A DNA stretch of 53,765 nt from Streptomyces pinistramenti (lineage in GTDB: Bacteria > Actinomycetota > Actinomycetes > Streptomycetales > Streptomycetaceae). Shown in pieces: positions 40,950 to 48,552 of this stretch. Position 1 is the stretch's first letter. Each line of letters starts with the position of its first letter. Location: NCBI RefSeq assembly GCF_020564935.1, contig NZ_JAJCXB010000053.1:1-53765 (forward strand). Reading direction: 5' to 3'. A program made the translations under genes and the position numbers. The notes under the pieces were generated by a model, which saw only the letters and a program-made list of their open reading frames with translations, had not been told where the DNA came from and did no database searches.

Positions 40950-41396
40950 ATGACTGCGACCTTCGACGAAGCCGTCCGCGCCCGCCTGCAAGCCGCCAAC
41001 ATCTGGTACGTCGGAACCGTGTTCGCCGATGGAGCGCCGCAGGTCAGTCCTATGTGGGTGGATCTGGAGGGAGAGCGGGAGCTGACGTTCAACACCTCGG
41101 TGGGCCGGGTGAAGGAGGAGAATCTGCGCCGCGATCCCCGCGTCTATCTGTCGCACGCCGATGCCGCCGATCCCTTCGACCGGGTGCAGATCAGTGGCGA
41201 GGTGGCCCGCTTCATCGAGGGCCAGGAGGCGCACGACCGGATGGACCGGCTGGCCCGGAAGTACCTGGGCAGCGAGCGGTTCGAGTGGATCATGCCGCGG
41301 GAACAGCGGGTCGCGGTGATCGTGCGCCCGGTCAAGGTGCGGCACATCGTCGGGGTGGAGCGGTTCCGGCCCGGCGGCCCCGTCCCCGCTCCCTGA
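40950..41396 (+). CDS. PPOX-class (F420/FMN) oxidoreductase, 148 aa
   Basis: A split-barrel flavin/F420 protein. It has NIWYVGTVFADGAPQVSPMWVD, the common barrel start with the ATVRPDG-like turn, then NTSVGRVKEENLRRDPRVYLS and ISGEVARF. Actinobacterial members of this group use coenzyme F420, others FMN or heme; which is not decided by sequence alone. The ATG has no Shine-Dalgarno sequence, and TAGCCT (40938-40943) six bases before it suggests a leaderless message. It is divergent from rox; co-regulation is possible but not shown. Confidence 0.85.
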   Translation: MTATFDEAVRARLQAANIWYVGTVFADGAPQVSPMWVDLEGERELTFNTSVGRVKEENLRRDPRVYLSHADAADPFDRVQISGEVARFIEGQEAHDRMDRLARKYLGSERFEWIMPREQRVAVIVRPVKVRHIVGVERFRPGGPVPAP

Positions 41397-41491
41397 CCGG
41401 CCCGCCCGAGCGCCGCCCCACGGCTCCGCCATGGCTCCGGATCGCGTAACTCCGCCGATGCGCGGCGGTGGCTGCGGCATGATCTCGTGCC

Positions 41492-42859
41492 ATGGATTAT
41501 GAGCAGGCCCAGAACCTCACCACCGGCCCCCGGGCGACGCGGTTACCGGTCAAGAACTATCTCCCTCCGCTGCTCGATGCGCTGGAGTGGCCCGGCCAGG
41601 AGCTGCGGGGCATTCTGGTCGCCGGTACCAACGGGAAAGGGTCGACCTGCGCGTTCGCGGTATCGGGTCTGGCCGCGTGCGGACTGCGGGTCGGCAGCAT
41701 GCCGGGCCCGCACCTCCAGGAGTCCACCGAGCGCATCCGCGTGAACAACGTCCCGGTCTCGCGCTCGGCGTACACCTCCGCGTACGCCGAGGTCGACGCC
41801 GCGGCCCGGCGGCTGAGCGAGCCGCTCGACGCGCCGGCGCTGCGGGCCGCCGCCGCGGTGGTGCACTACCGGCGGGTCGGCGTCGATCTGGCGGTGATGG
41901 AGGCGAGCGCGGGCGGCCGGGACACCGCCGTGAACTCGTTCGATCTCGGCGTGAAGGTCCTCACGAATGTGGCGCTGGATCACATGGAGATGCTGGGGCA
42001 TTCGTACGCGGAGATCGCTTGGGCCAAGGCCGGGGTGGTCAGGGACGGTGACCATGTCGTTCTCGGCGAACTGCCGCCGGAGGCCGAGCAGATGGTGCGT
42101 CGGGTTCTCGCCGAACGCAGCGGGCTGACGGTGTGGCGCCTCGGCGAGGAGATCCGGGTCACCACCCGGCCCGCCGACGCGGTTCCCGGACCCGCGGGCG
42201 GTGCGGCGGCGGGTGACGGGCCCTCGTCCGTGGTCCCGGCGCGCCGGGAGGTGGCGCAGGTGAGCACGCCGCTCGGCATCCACCGTGACCTGCCCTGTCC
42301 CCTGCGCGGCGCCCATCAGGAACGCAATCTCGCGCTGGCGGTCGCGGGCATCGACGCGCTGCGCCAGCGCGGCCTGGTGCCCGGCTTCACCGAGAGCCGG
42401 CTGCGGGAGGGCCTGGCGGCCACCACGTGGCCGGGCCGGCTGGAACTGGTGCGTCCCGCCCGGCTGGACGACTGGTCCGGTTCGGTCCTCATGGACGGGG
42501 CGCACAATCCGCACAGCATGGCCACCGTGCTTCCGGAGATCCGGCGGATAACGGATGCGGGGCAGGCCCCCGTGCTGGTCTTCGCGGCGGGCGAGAACAA
42601 GGCGGCCGCCGAGATGCTGGACGAACTGCCCGCGGACTGGCCCCTGTTGGTGACGCGTACCGGATCGCCGACGGCGGCCGATCCGGACCACCTCACCCGC
42701 TGTGTCGCCGACCGCCCGCACACCCACCGCGCGCCGGACGTCCCCACGGCACTGCGGCACGCGGCCCGGCTCACCGGACCGGGCGGCCTGATCGTGGTCA
42801 TCGGTTCACTGGCCCTGGTCGGCGAGACCCGTACCCTGCTCGGCCTCCCACCGGGCTGA
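41492..42859 (+). CDS. Mur ligase / folylpolyglutamate synthase-like protein
   Basis: A 455-aa FolC-like ligase. The ATP loop is VAGTNGKGSTCAFAV at about residue 43, then GPHLQESTERIRVN, LTNVALDHMEMLGHSYAEIAWAKAGVV, and LMDGAHNPHSM in the C-terminal domain. In FolC the central motif is EVGLGGRLDATN; here it is EASAGGRDTAVN, and the carbamylated-Lys region reads AWAKAGVV instead of AGEKAGI. Thus the fold is clear but the substrate may not be folate. An insertion rich in Ala, Gly and Pro (about 225-255) is present. No ribosome binding site is evident before ATG 41492. It might act on another gamma-glutamyl or amino acid acceptor. Confidence 0.8.
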   Translation: MDYEQAQNLTTGPRATRLPVKNYLPPLLDALEWPGQELRGILVAGTNGKGSTCAFAVSGLAACGLRVGSMPGPHLQESTERIRVNNVPVSRSAYTSAYAEVDAAARRLSEPLDAPALRAAAAVVHYRRVGVDLAVMEASAGGRDTAVNSFDLGVKVLTNVALDHMEMLGHSYAEIAWAKAGVVRDGDHVVLGELPPEAEQMVRRVLAERSGLTVWRLGEEIRVTTRPADAVPGPAGGAAAGDGPSSVVPARREVAQVSTPLGIHRDLPCPLRGAHQERNLALAVAGIDALRQRGLVPGFTESRLREGLAATTWPGRLELVRPARLDDWSGSVLMDGAHNPHSMATVLPEIRRITDAGQAPVLVFAAGENKAAAEMLDELPADWPLLVTRTGSPTAADPDHLTRCVADRPHTHRAPDVPTALRHAARLTGPGGLIVVIGSLALVGETRTLLGLPPG

Positions 42860-43012
42860 GGCCGGACCGGAGAACGCGGGGAGGAGACGAGGGTGGAACG
42901 GGGTGAACTTCCCCTTTCCGTGGCTCATTTGGATGCGTCAGGTGACGACTGCACGGCGGGCCCGGCCGGTAATTCCGTGGCGGGCCCGGCCCCGCTCTGC
43001 CAGCATCGCCGG

Positions 43013-43780
43013 ATGACCGGGTCAGGGGCAGAGGCAGGGCGGACAGCGGAGCGGGACAGCCGGGTGCATACCGCCGCGCGCAACAATGCGGAGTGGTGTG
43101 AGGCGGTCTGCCGGGCGCACGGCTCCCCCGGCGTGTTCGGGGACACCGCGTGGACCCAGTCACGCCGCACACCGCCGCTGTATCCGGATGCCGTGACGCT
43201 GTCCCCCGCCGCCTCGGCCGCGGAGATCCTGGCCCGGATCGACACCACCTCGCCGGGGTGTTCGGTGAAGGACAGCTTCGGCACGCTGGACCTGTCAGGC
43301 GCGGGATTCGACGTGCTCTTCGAGGCGGAGTGGATCCACCGGCCGCCGGGCCCGGCCCCGCGGCACCCGGACACCGACCGGACCGGCGTCCGCTGGGACG
43401 TCGTACGGGACGCCGATGCGCTGGCCGCCTGGGCGGCGGCGTGGAGCGGTGCCTCCGGGACGGGCGGCGCGGGCGGCGGACCCTTCCGTCCTGAACTGCT
43501 GGGTGACGGGCGGACGTTCGTCCTCCGCGGCAGGGACGGTGACCGTGTCGTGGCGGGCGCGGTGGCCAGCCGCAGCGCGCAGGCCGTCGGGCTCTCCAAC
43601 GTGTTCGCCGCGGACGGCGGGTCGGGCGCCGCCTGGGCCGGGGCGCTCGGCGCGGTGTCCGAGCGGTGGCCCGGCCTGCCGGTCGTCGGCTACGAGTCCG
43701 GCGAGGACCTGGCGGCGGCCGTCGCCCACGGCTGCCTGCCGGTCGGGCCGCTGCGGGTGTGGCTGGCCACGGACCGCTGA
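43013..43780 (+). CDS. hypothetical protein with GNAT-like C-terminus, 255 aa
   Basis: The region NNAEWCEAVCRAHG, FGDTAWTQSRRTPPLYPDAVTL, CSVKDSFGTLDLSGAGFDVLFEAEWIHRP and the C-terminal WPGLPVVGYESGEDLAAAVAHGC pattern suggest a conserved actinobacterial protein. The last third, with VLRGRDGDRVVAGAVASR and a G-C-L-P-V-G-P-L-RVW ending, looks like a degenerate acetyltransferase half-fold. The start is uncertain: ATG 43013 is taken since the frame before it (from 42893) has poor codon bias, but it has only a weak ribosome binding site. The function is unknown. Confidence 0.68.
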   Translation: MTGSGAEAGRTAERDSRVHTAARNNAEWCEAVCRAHGSPGVFGDTAWTQSRRTPPLYPDAVTLSPAASAAEILARIDTTSPGCSVKDSFGTLDLSGAGFDVLFEAEWIHRPPGPAPRHPDTDRTGVRWDVVRDADALAAWAAAWSGASGTGGAGGGPFRPELLGDGRTFVLRGRDGDRVVAGAVASRSAQAVGLSNVFAADGGSGAAWAGALGAVSERWPGLPVVGYESGEDLAAAVAHGCLPVGPLRVWLATDR

Positions 43781-43793
43781 CGGCGCCGGGTAC

Positions 43794-43812
43794 GCCGCCC
43801 GGGGGGGGCGGC
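43794..43812. terminator. short G/C hairpin between convergent genes
   Basis: GCCGCCC (43794-43800) pairs with GGGCGGC (43806-43812) around five G residues, between the hypothetical gene (plus) and the Gly-rich protein gene (minus). The hairpin is flanked by direct copies of CGGCGCCGGGT (43781-43791 and 43809-43819). The eight-G run makes the sequence here slippage-prone. Confidence 0.45.
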
Positions 43813-43820
43813 GCCGGGTG

Positions 43821-44855
43821 TCAGTGCCGGCCGCCGCCTCGGGTGGCGTGCCGCCGGCAAGTGGCCAGGCCCCAGCCGACCGCGCCGGCCAGCAGGGTGC
43901 CGCCCAGCACCGTGGTACCCACGCCGGTCCCGGACGCGCCGCCGACCCCGGCCTCCGAGCCGCCCTTGGGCACGTCCTCGTGCCCGCCCTTGTGTCCGCC
44001 TCCGTGTCCGCCCTTGTGTCCGGCGACGACCGTCATGGTCCCGGTGAGCTTCATCTTCCGTCCGGATGCCGCCGCCACGGCCCGCTGCACGGCGCCCGTG
44101 GGCCCCGCCTGAGCGGTGGGTGACCCGGGCGCAGGTGCCCGCTGTTCACCAGGCGGGAGGCTTCCGGCGCCCGTTCCGGGGAGCCCGCCGTCGGCCCCGG
44201 CCCCGTAGTCGGGCGGCTCGGCGCCCGCCCCGTCACCGGGCATCGGCATCCCCAAGTCCCCCGCGTCTCCCGCACCTTCCGCACCTTCCGCACCTTCCGC
44301 ACCGTAATCGGGCAGCTCGGCACCGCTGCCGTCACCGGGCAGTGCGCCGCCCGGTGCCGCCTGGCGGCCGTACGCGCCCGTGCCGCCCGCACCTCCGTCC
44401 GGGGACAGGCCGTCCTGCTGCCCCTTGGGGACCACGCCGTCCTGCTGCCCCCGCGGCGGCTTGTGCGTACCGCCGCCCCAGGAGCCGGAGCCATCGCGGC
44501 CCGCGCCGCCTCCCCCTCCCCCGCCGCCTCTGCCTCCGCCGCAGGTGATCGTCACGGTGTACGAACCGGGCTTGGTGGTCTTCGGCACGGTGCCGGTGCC
44601 GCCCACCTGATCGCTCAGCATGGACAGCTTCATCTTCGGGATGCCCGCGCCGCCGAACGTCGCCTCACCGGTCCCGCCCGGACACCGGCCGCCGTCGAAA
44701 ACGGAGAACTCCTCGCCGGGGGACACCGGAGCGGGTTGGACGATCACCGAGTCCGCGCCGCCGGACGCGAGGGCGGGCCCCGCGCCGATCAGGGCCACGG
44801 ACGCCGCCAGGGCGCCGGTCGCCGGTGCGTGCCGGAGGACGTGCTGTATCTGCAT
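43821..44855 (-). CDS. Gly-rich secreted protein with C-terminal membrane anchor
   Basis: A 344-aa surface protein. It has a signal peptide (residues 1-31, APATGALAASVALIGAGPALA then SG), a folded N-terminal domain of about 80 residues starting VQPAPVSPGEEFSVFDGGRC with a conserved Cys pair (GRCPGG and TVTITCGGG), a Gly/Pro/Ala/Gln linker of about 150 residues with short repeats (QQDG twice, AEG three times, HKGGH), and a C-terminal hydrophobic span (TTVLGGTLLAGAVGWGLA) with an RRHATRGGGRH tail. The layout is that of a wall-spanning protein held at the membrane. No LPxTG motif is seen. The ATG has no ribosome binding site and lies in a GCTGTAT/ATACAGC inverted repeat (44843-44860). Confidence 0.75.
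   Translation of the reverse strand: MQIQHVLRHAPATGALAASVALIGAGPALASGGADSVIVQPAPVSPGEEFSVFDGGRCPGGTGEATFGGAGIPKMKLSMLSDQVGGTGTVPKTTKPGSYTVTITCGGGRGGGGGGGGAGRDGSGSWGGGTHKPPRGQQDGVVPKGQQDGLSPDGGAGGTGAYGRQAAPGGALPGDGSGAELPDYGAEGAEGAEGAGDAGDLGMPMPGDGAGAEPPDYGAGADGGLPGTGAGSLPPGEQRAPAPGSPTAQAGPTGAVQRAVAAASGRKMKLTGTMTVVAGHKGGHGGGHKGGHEDVPKGGSEAGVGGASGTGVGTTVLGGTLLAGAVGWGLATCRRHATRGGGRH
44271..44303. repeat. 9-bp microrepeat inside the Gly-rich protein gene
   Basis: CGCACCTTC is repeated three times head to tail from 44271, with a partial fourth copy, encoding EGA triplets in the linker. Each copy adds three residues in frame. Confidence 0.75.
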
Positions 44856-45029
44856 ACAGCGAGCAGAACGCGGCGGTTCGCCCGTCGCATGTCGGGAGCG
44901 GGCGCCCCTGCTGTCACGGTCCGGGCCCCGGCCGGGGGCCGGACCGTGCAGACAGGTCGGGCGGACGGGTACGCCGGTCGGGTGGCCGCTGGGCCGGATG
45001 GGGCAGGCGAGGTCGGTCCTTGCGGCTGG

Positions 45030-45482
45030 TCACCCGGCGGGCGGGCCCGGGTCGGCGAGGCCGAGGGTCATCCACTGTTCGGGGGCCGCCAGGGCACGGA
45101 AGCCCGCCTTCTCGTACATGCCGTGCGCGTCGTTGGTGGCCAGGGTGATCCGCGGCAGGCCGCAGGCCGCGAGGCGGTCGGCGACGGCCTCGACCAGGGC
45201 GCCGCCCAAGCCCTTGCCGCGGTCCTCGCGCCCGACGTAGACGTCGCAGAGCCAGGCGAAGGTGGCGTGGTCGGTGACCACCCTGGCGTACGCCGCCTGG
45301 CGGCCCGAAGTGGACTCGTACAGGCCGAAGTTGAGCGACCCGGCGATGGCCAGCTCCTGCTTCCTGCGGTCGCGGCCCAGGGCCCAGTAGGTGTCCGTGG
45401 ACAGCCAGTGGTGGATCAGGTCCGTATCCAGGCGGTCCGGGTCGGTGGAGATCTCGTAGCCTTCGGGAAGGTGAGCGCTCAT
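45030..45482 (-). CDS. GNAT family N-acetyltransferase, 150 aa
   Basis: A small GNAT enzyme with YARVVTDHATFAWLCDVYVGREDRGKGLGGALVEAVADRL (acetyl-CoA site) and TNDAHGMYEKAGFRAL near the end. The N-terminus has LIHHWLSTDTYWALGRDR, typical of the family annotated as YjdJ-like or 'GNAT, LSTDTYWA' enzymes. The acceptor is not known. No Shine-Dalgarno sequence precedes ATG 45482. It lies 75 bases after the MocR gene on the same strand. Confidence 0.88.
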   Translation of the reverse strand: MSAHLPEGYEISTDPDRLDTDLIHHWLSTDTYWALGRDRRKQELAIAGSLNFGLYESTSGRQAAYARVVTDHATFAWLCDVYVGREDRGKGLGGALVEAVADRLAACGLPRITLATNDAHGMYEKAGFRALAAPEQWMTLGLADPGPPAG

Positions 45483-45557
45483 GCCGGGAGGTTCGCAGAT
45501 CCACGGGGCGCCGTCGAGCCGTTTGTGCGGGCGGCGCGGGAGGCCGCCGCGCGCCGC

Positions 45558-47042
45558 TCAGCTGCCGGTGACCTCCGCGCAGGCGGCGGCCAAGCGGCGT
45601 ACGCCCTCGGCGAGTTCGGCCGTTCCGGTGGCGGACGCGAAGCCGAGCCGCAGGTGGGGAGCCGGTGGTTCGGCGGCGAAGTACGGGCGGCCCGGCGCGA
45701 CGGCGACACCCGCGCGCAGGGCGGCACCGGCCAGCGCCGGCTCGGAGGTGCCGTCCGGCAGCCGCAGCCAGAGATGGCAGCCGCCCTGCGGGATGCGCAG
45801 GCCGCGGCCGTACGCCTCGCCCTGCGCCGGGCCGGGTGCGGCGAGGCCGGGCAGCAGCTCGTGCAGGGCGGTGGCCAGGGCGTCCCTGCGGGCCGCCAAC
45901 TCCCGTGAGATCAGCCGGAGATGACGGCCCCAGGACGGCGATCCGACCAGCTCCAGGGCGGCCTCCTGGAGGGGGCCCGAGACGAAGAAGCTCTCGACGA
46001 CCTGGATGGCGCGCAGCCGGTCGAGGACCGGGCCGCGGGCGGCCAGCGCGCCCACCCGCAGGCTGGGCGAGGTCACCTTGGTGAGCGAGCAGACGTGGAC
46101 GACGGTGCCGTCCTCGTCGTCCGCCATCAGGGTCGGCGGCAGTGCCGGGGCGTTCTCGTGGACCAGCCGGCGGGCGAAGTCGTCCTCGACCACGAATGCG
46201 CCCGCGGCACGCGCCACCCGCAGCACGTCCCGCCGCCGCTCCCCGCTGAGCACCGTGCCCGTCGGGTTCTGGAACAGCGGCTGGCAGACGACGAGCCGGG
46301 CGCCGCTGGCCCGGAAGGCTTCGGCGAGGAGGTCGGTGCGGATGCCGTCCCCGTCCACCGGCACCGGTACCGGGCGCAGGCCCGATGCGCGGGCGGCGGC
46401 CAGGATGCCGGGATAGGTGGGCGCTTCGACGAGGACCGGGGCGCCGGGTGCGGCGAGCGCGCGCAGGGCGGCGGGCAGCGCGCTCTGACCGCCCGCGGTG
46501 ACCAGGACGTCGCTCGCCGCGACCGCCCCGCCGGGCCCGCCGATCTCCCGCCCGAACCACGCACGCAGCTCCGCGACGCCTTCCACGGGCGGCCGCCGCC
46601 ACGCCCCGGGGCGCCGCCCGGCCCGCGCGAGGGCGGCGGCGAGGGCGCGTTCGGGCTGGAGATCGGGGTGCAGGTAGCCGCCGTTGAGTTCGATGACGCC
46701 GGGCGGGGGCACGGCGAGCGTCGCCAGCACCCCTTCGGCGTCGACGCTGCGCGGCACCTGGTCGGCGGCGCCCTCGGCGCTCAGCGCAATCGCCTGCCAG
46801 GAGGTGTCGACGGGGCGGGCCGACCGGGTGGGCGGCTCGGCACGGAAGGCACCGGCACCGGGACGGGTGGTGACCAGGCCCTCGGCGGCCAGTTCGGCCA
46901 GCGCGCGGGAGACCGTCACCGGGCTCACGTGGTACCGCTCGACGAGCACCCGGCTCGACGGTAGCTTCTCACCTGGTGAGTAGCGGTTCACCTCCCGGCG
47001 GAGGGCTGCGGCAAGATCGGCGACACTGCTACGCTCATGCAT
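45558..47042 (-). CDS. MocR-type regulator (GntR HTH fused to aminotransferase domain)
   Basis: A 494-aa MocR regulator. The N-terminal winged HTH (about 1-70) reads SVADLAAALRREVNRYSPGEKLPSSRVLVERYHVSPVTVSRALAELAAEGLV. The C-terminal fold-I aminotransferase domain has LVTAGGQSALPAALRALAAPG, PTYPGILAAARASG, CQPLFQNPTGTVLSG and VHVCSLTKVTSPSLRVG with the PLP lysine. MocR proteins use PLP or an aldimine as signal. It is divergent from an EamA transporter gene, and the two ATG codons overlap, so it most likely controls that transporter and itself. No ribosome binding site; TATCGT lies eight bases before the ATG and suits a leaderless start. Confidence 0.92.
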   Translation of the reverse strand: MHERSSVADLAAALRREVNRYSPGEKLPSSRVLVERYHVSPVTVSRALAELAAEGLVTTRPGAGAFRAEPPTRSARPVDTSWQAIALSAEGAADQVPRSVDAEGVLATLAVPPPGVIELNGGYLHPDLQPERALAAALARAGRRPGAWRRPPVEGVAELRAWFGREIGGPGGAVAASDVLVTAGGQSALPAALRALAAPGAPVLVEAPTYPGILAAARASGLRPVPVPVDGDGIRTDLLAEAFRASGARLVVCQPLFQNPTGTVLSGERRRDVLRVARAAGAFVVEDDFARRLVHENAPALPPTLMADDEDGTVVHVCSLTKVTSPSLRVGALAARGPVLDRLRAIQVVESFFVSGPLQEAALELVGSPSWGRHLRLISRELAARRDALATALHELLPGLAAPGPAQGEAYGRGLRIPQGGCHLWLRLPDGTSEPALAGAALRAGVAVAPGRPYFAAEPPAPHLRLGFASATGTAELAEGVRRLAAACAEVTGS

Positions 47043-47081
47043 GAGAGACAACGATAGCGCTACCGCCTTGCTCGCGATAGC
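47034..47081. promoter_or_regulatory. overlapping divergent promoter and direct repeats of MocR/EamA
   Basis: CTCATGCATGAG (47034-47045) is a palindrome holding both start codons. Minus strand: TATCGT ends eight bases before the MocR ATG. Plus strand: TACGCT (47030-47035) ends five bases before the EamA ATG. CGATAGC is repeated directly at 47052-47058 and 47075-47081, 23 bases apart; MocR proteins generally bind such direct repeats. Confidence 0.6.
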
Positions 47082-48045
47082 AGTCGATGACGGTGCGGCT
47101 CCGGCCGACCGGCCCGCCCTCGAAGGCCACCGGACGGCACACGGCCCGGCGGATGCGGCCGCGGACCCGGCCGCGGTCCCCGGCCACACCGCCGGCCGTG
47201 GCGCGCTGCTCGCCGCACTCGGCGTCGCCGCCTTCTCGCTCACCTTCCCCGCGACCGCCTGGGCCCTGGAGGGCGCGGGCCCCTGGACCGTGGTGATGCT
47301 GCGCAGCGTGCTGGCCGCCGCCGTCGCCGGGGCCTGCCTCGCACTGCGCCGCGTACGGATACCGGAGCGGCGCCACTGGGCGGGCATCGCCGTCGTCATG
47401 GGCGGGGTCGTCCTCGGCTTCCCGCTGCTCACCACGCTCGCCCTGCAGACCTCGACCACCTCGCACGCGGCCGTCGTGGTCGGCCTGCTGCCGCTGACCA
47501 CCGCCGTCTACTCGGCGCTGCGGACCGGCGCGCGCCCCTCCCGGACGTTCTGGATCGCCTCGCTGGCCGGTGCTGCGGTCGTCATCGGCTTCGCGGTGCA
47601 GCAGAGCGGCGGGCGGCCGAGCACCGGCGATCTGTATCTGTTCGGCGCGCTGCTGGTCTGTGCGGCCGGCTACGCGGAGGGCGGCAGGCTGGCCCGCCGG
47701 ATGCCGGGCTGGCAGGTGATCGGCTGGGCGCTGGTCCTCGCGCTGCCGGTGACCGTGACGGGTACGGCCATCACGCTGGCCACCGAGCCGCTGCGGCTGA
47801 CGCCGCACACGGTGGCCGGGGTCCTGTGGCTCGCGGTCGGCTCGACCTTCGTGGGCATGGTCGTCTGGTACCGCGGGATGGCGGCCATCGGCGTCGCGAA
47901 GGCGAGCCAGGTGCAGCTGGCGCAGCCGCTGCTGACGCTGGTGTGGTCGGTGGCCCTGCTCGGCGAGCGGCTGCCGCCCGCGGCCCCGGTGGCGGCGCTG
48001 GCCGTGCTGGCGTGCATCGCCGTCACCCAGCGGTCCCGCGTCTGA
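47041..48045 (+). CDS. EamA/RhaT family transporter
   Basis: A 334-aa DMT-superfamily transporter with ten spans in two EamA repeats. The first repeat starts LLAALGVAAFSLTFPATAWAL and the second DLYLFGALLVCAAGYAEGG; each ends in a SPLxxxL-type half near LTTALYSALRT and VQLAQPLLTLVWSVALLGERLPP. It would export an amino acid or other metabolite. The first 55 residues are hydrophilic and include unusual codons for this genome (ATA, TTG, GCT) because the MocR promoter and operator lie there. The start ATG 47041 is without ribosome binding site and probably leaderless. Confidence 0.9.
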   Translation: MRDNDSATALLAIAVDDGAAPADRPALEGHRTAHGPADAAADPAAVPGHTAGRGALLAALGVAAFSLTFPATAWALEGAGPWTVVMLRSVLAAAVAGACLALRRVRIPERRHWAGIAVVMGGVVLGFPLLTTLALQTSTTSHAAVVVGLLPLTTAVYSALRTGARPSRTFWIASLAGAAVVIGFAVQQSGGRPSTGDLYLFGALLVCAAGYAEGGRLARRMPGWQVIGWALVLALPVTVTGTAITLATEPLRLTPHTVAGVLWLAVGSTFVGMVVWYRGMAAIGVAKASQVQLAQPLLTLVWSVALLGERLPPAAPVAALAVLACIAVTQRSRV

Positions 48046-48240
48046 CGGTCCCGGAGCGGCGGGCGCGGGCGGCGGTGCCCGTGCCCGGATGCAGCGTTCG
48101 CCCCCGGACGTAAACTTGCCGCAACGGCATGTACAGCCGTCCGGGCCGTTCCCGGCCCGTGATCCGTTGGCCGTTCCACCGCCCGGCCGTCGCGTTGCCG
48201 GCCGTACGGTCACCCGGCCATCCCAGGCGGGAGGACCCTG

Positions 48241-48444
48241 ATGCACGCCACCACGGGCGACCAGCTGCTGGTGCACGGCAGGACCGTCGGACAGCACGAC
48301 CACGTCGTCAAGATCATTGAGGTGCTGGGCGAGAACGGCACCCCTCCCTACCGCGTCCGCGGCGAGGACGGCCATGAAAAGATCATGTCGCCCGGCCCCG
48401 ACACGACCGTCCGGCACGAAGAGCCGGGCAGCCCCATGAAGTAG
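48241..48444 (+). CDS. DUF1918 family protein, 67 aa
   Basis: A 67-aa protein of the DUF1918 type, a small SH3-like beta protein common in actinobacteria. It has the typical GDQLLVHGRTVGQHDHVVKIIEVLGENGTPPYRVRGEDGHE and ends with the basic/acid tail. The ATG has GGGAGG six bases upstream. The role of the family is unknown; a stand-alone gene here. Confidence 0.92.
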   Translation: MHATTGDQLLVHGRTVGQHDHVVKIIEVLGENGTPPYRVRGEDGHEKIMSPGPDTTVRHEEPGSPMK

Positions 48445-48494
48445 GGCGCGCCCGCCGCGTCCCGGCCGCCGCATCCCGTCCACCGCACGAGGAC

Positions 48495-48537
48495 GGCACG
48501 GGCCCCGCCGCCGGGCAGCGGCGGTGCCGCCCGTGCC
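48495..48537. terminator. two-part terminator hairpin between convergent genes
   Basis: The outer stem GGCACGGGC (48495-48503) pairs with 48529-48537, and an inner CCGCCGC (48505-48511) pairs with 48518-48524. It lies between the DUF1918 gene and the glycoside hydrolase gene and can serve both strands. Confidence 0.7.
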
Positions 48538-48552
48538 CGCGCACGCCCCGCT

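Noticed and set aside
42893..43012. N-terminal 40 residues of the hypothetical protein at 43013
   Set aside because: Codons in this part lack the third-position GC bias of the gene, and the GNAT-like fold begins after 43013.
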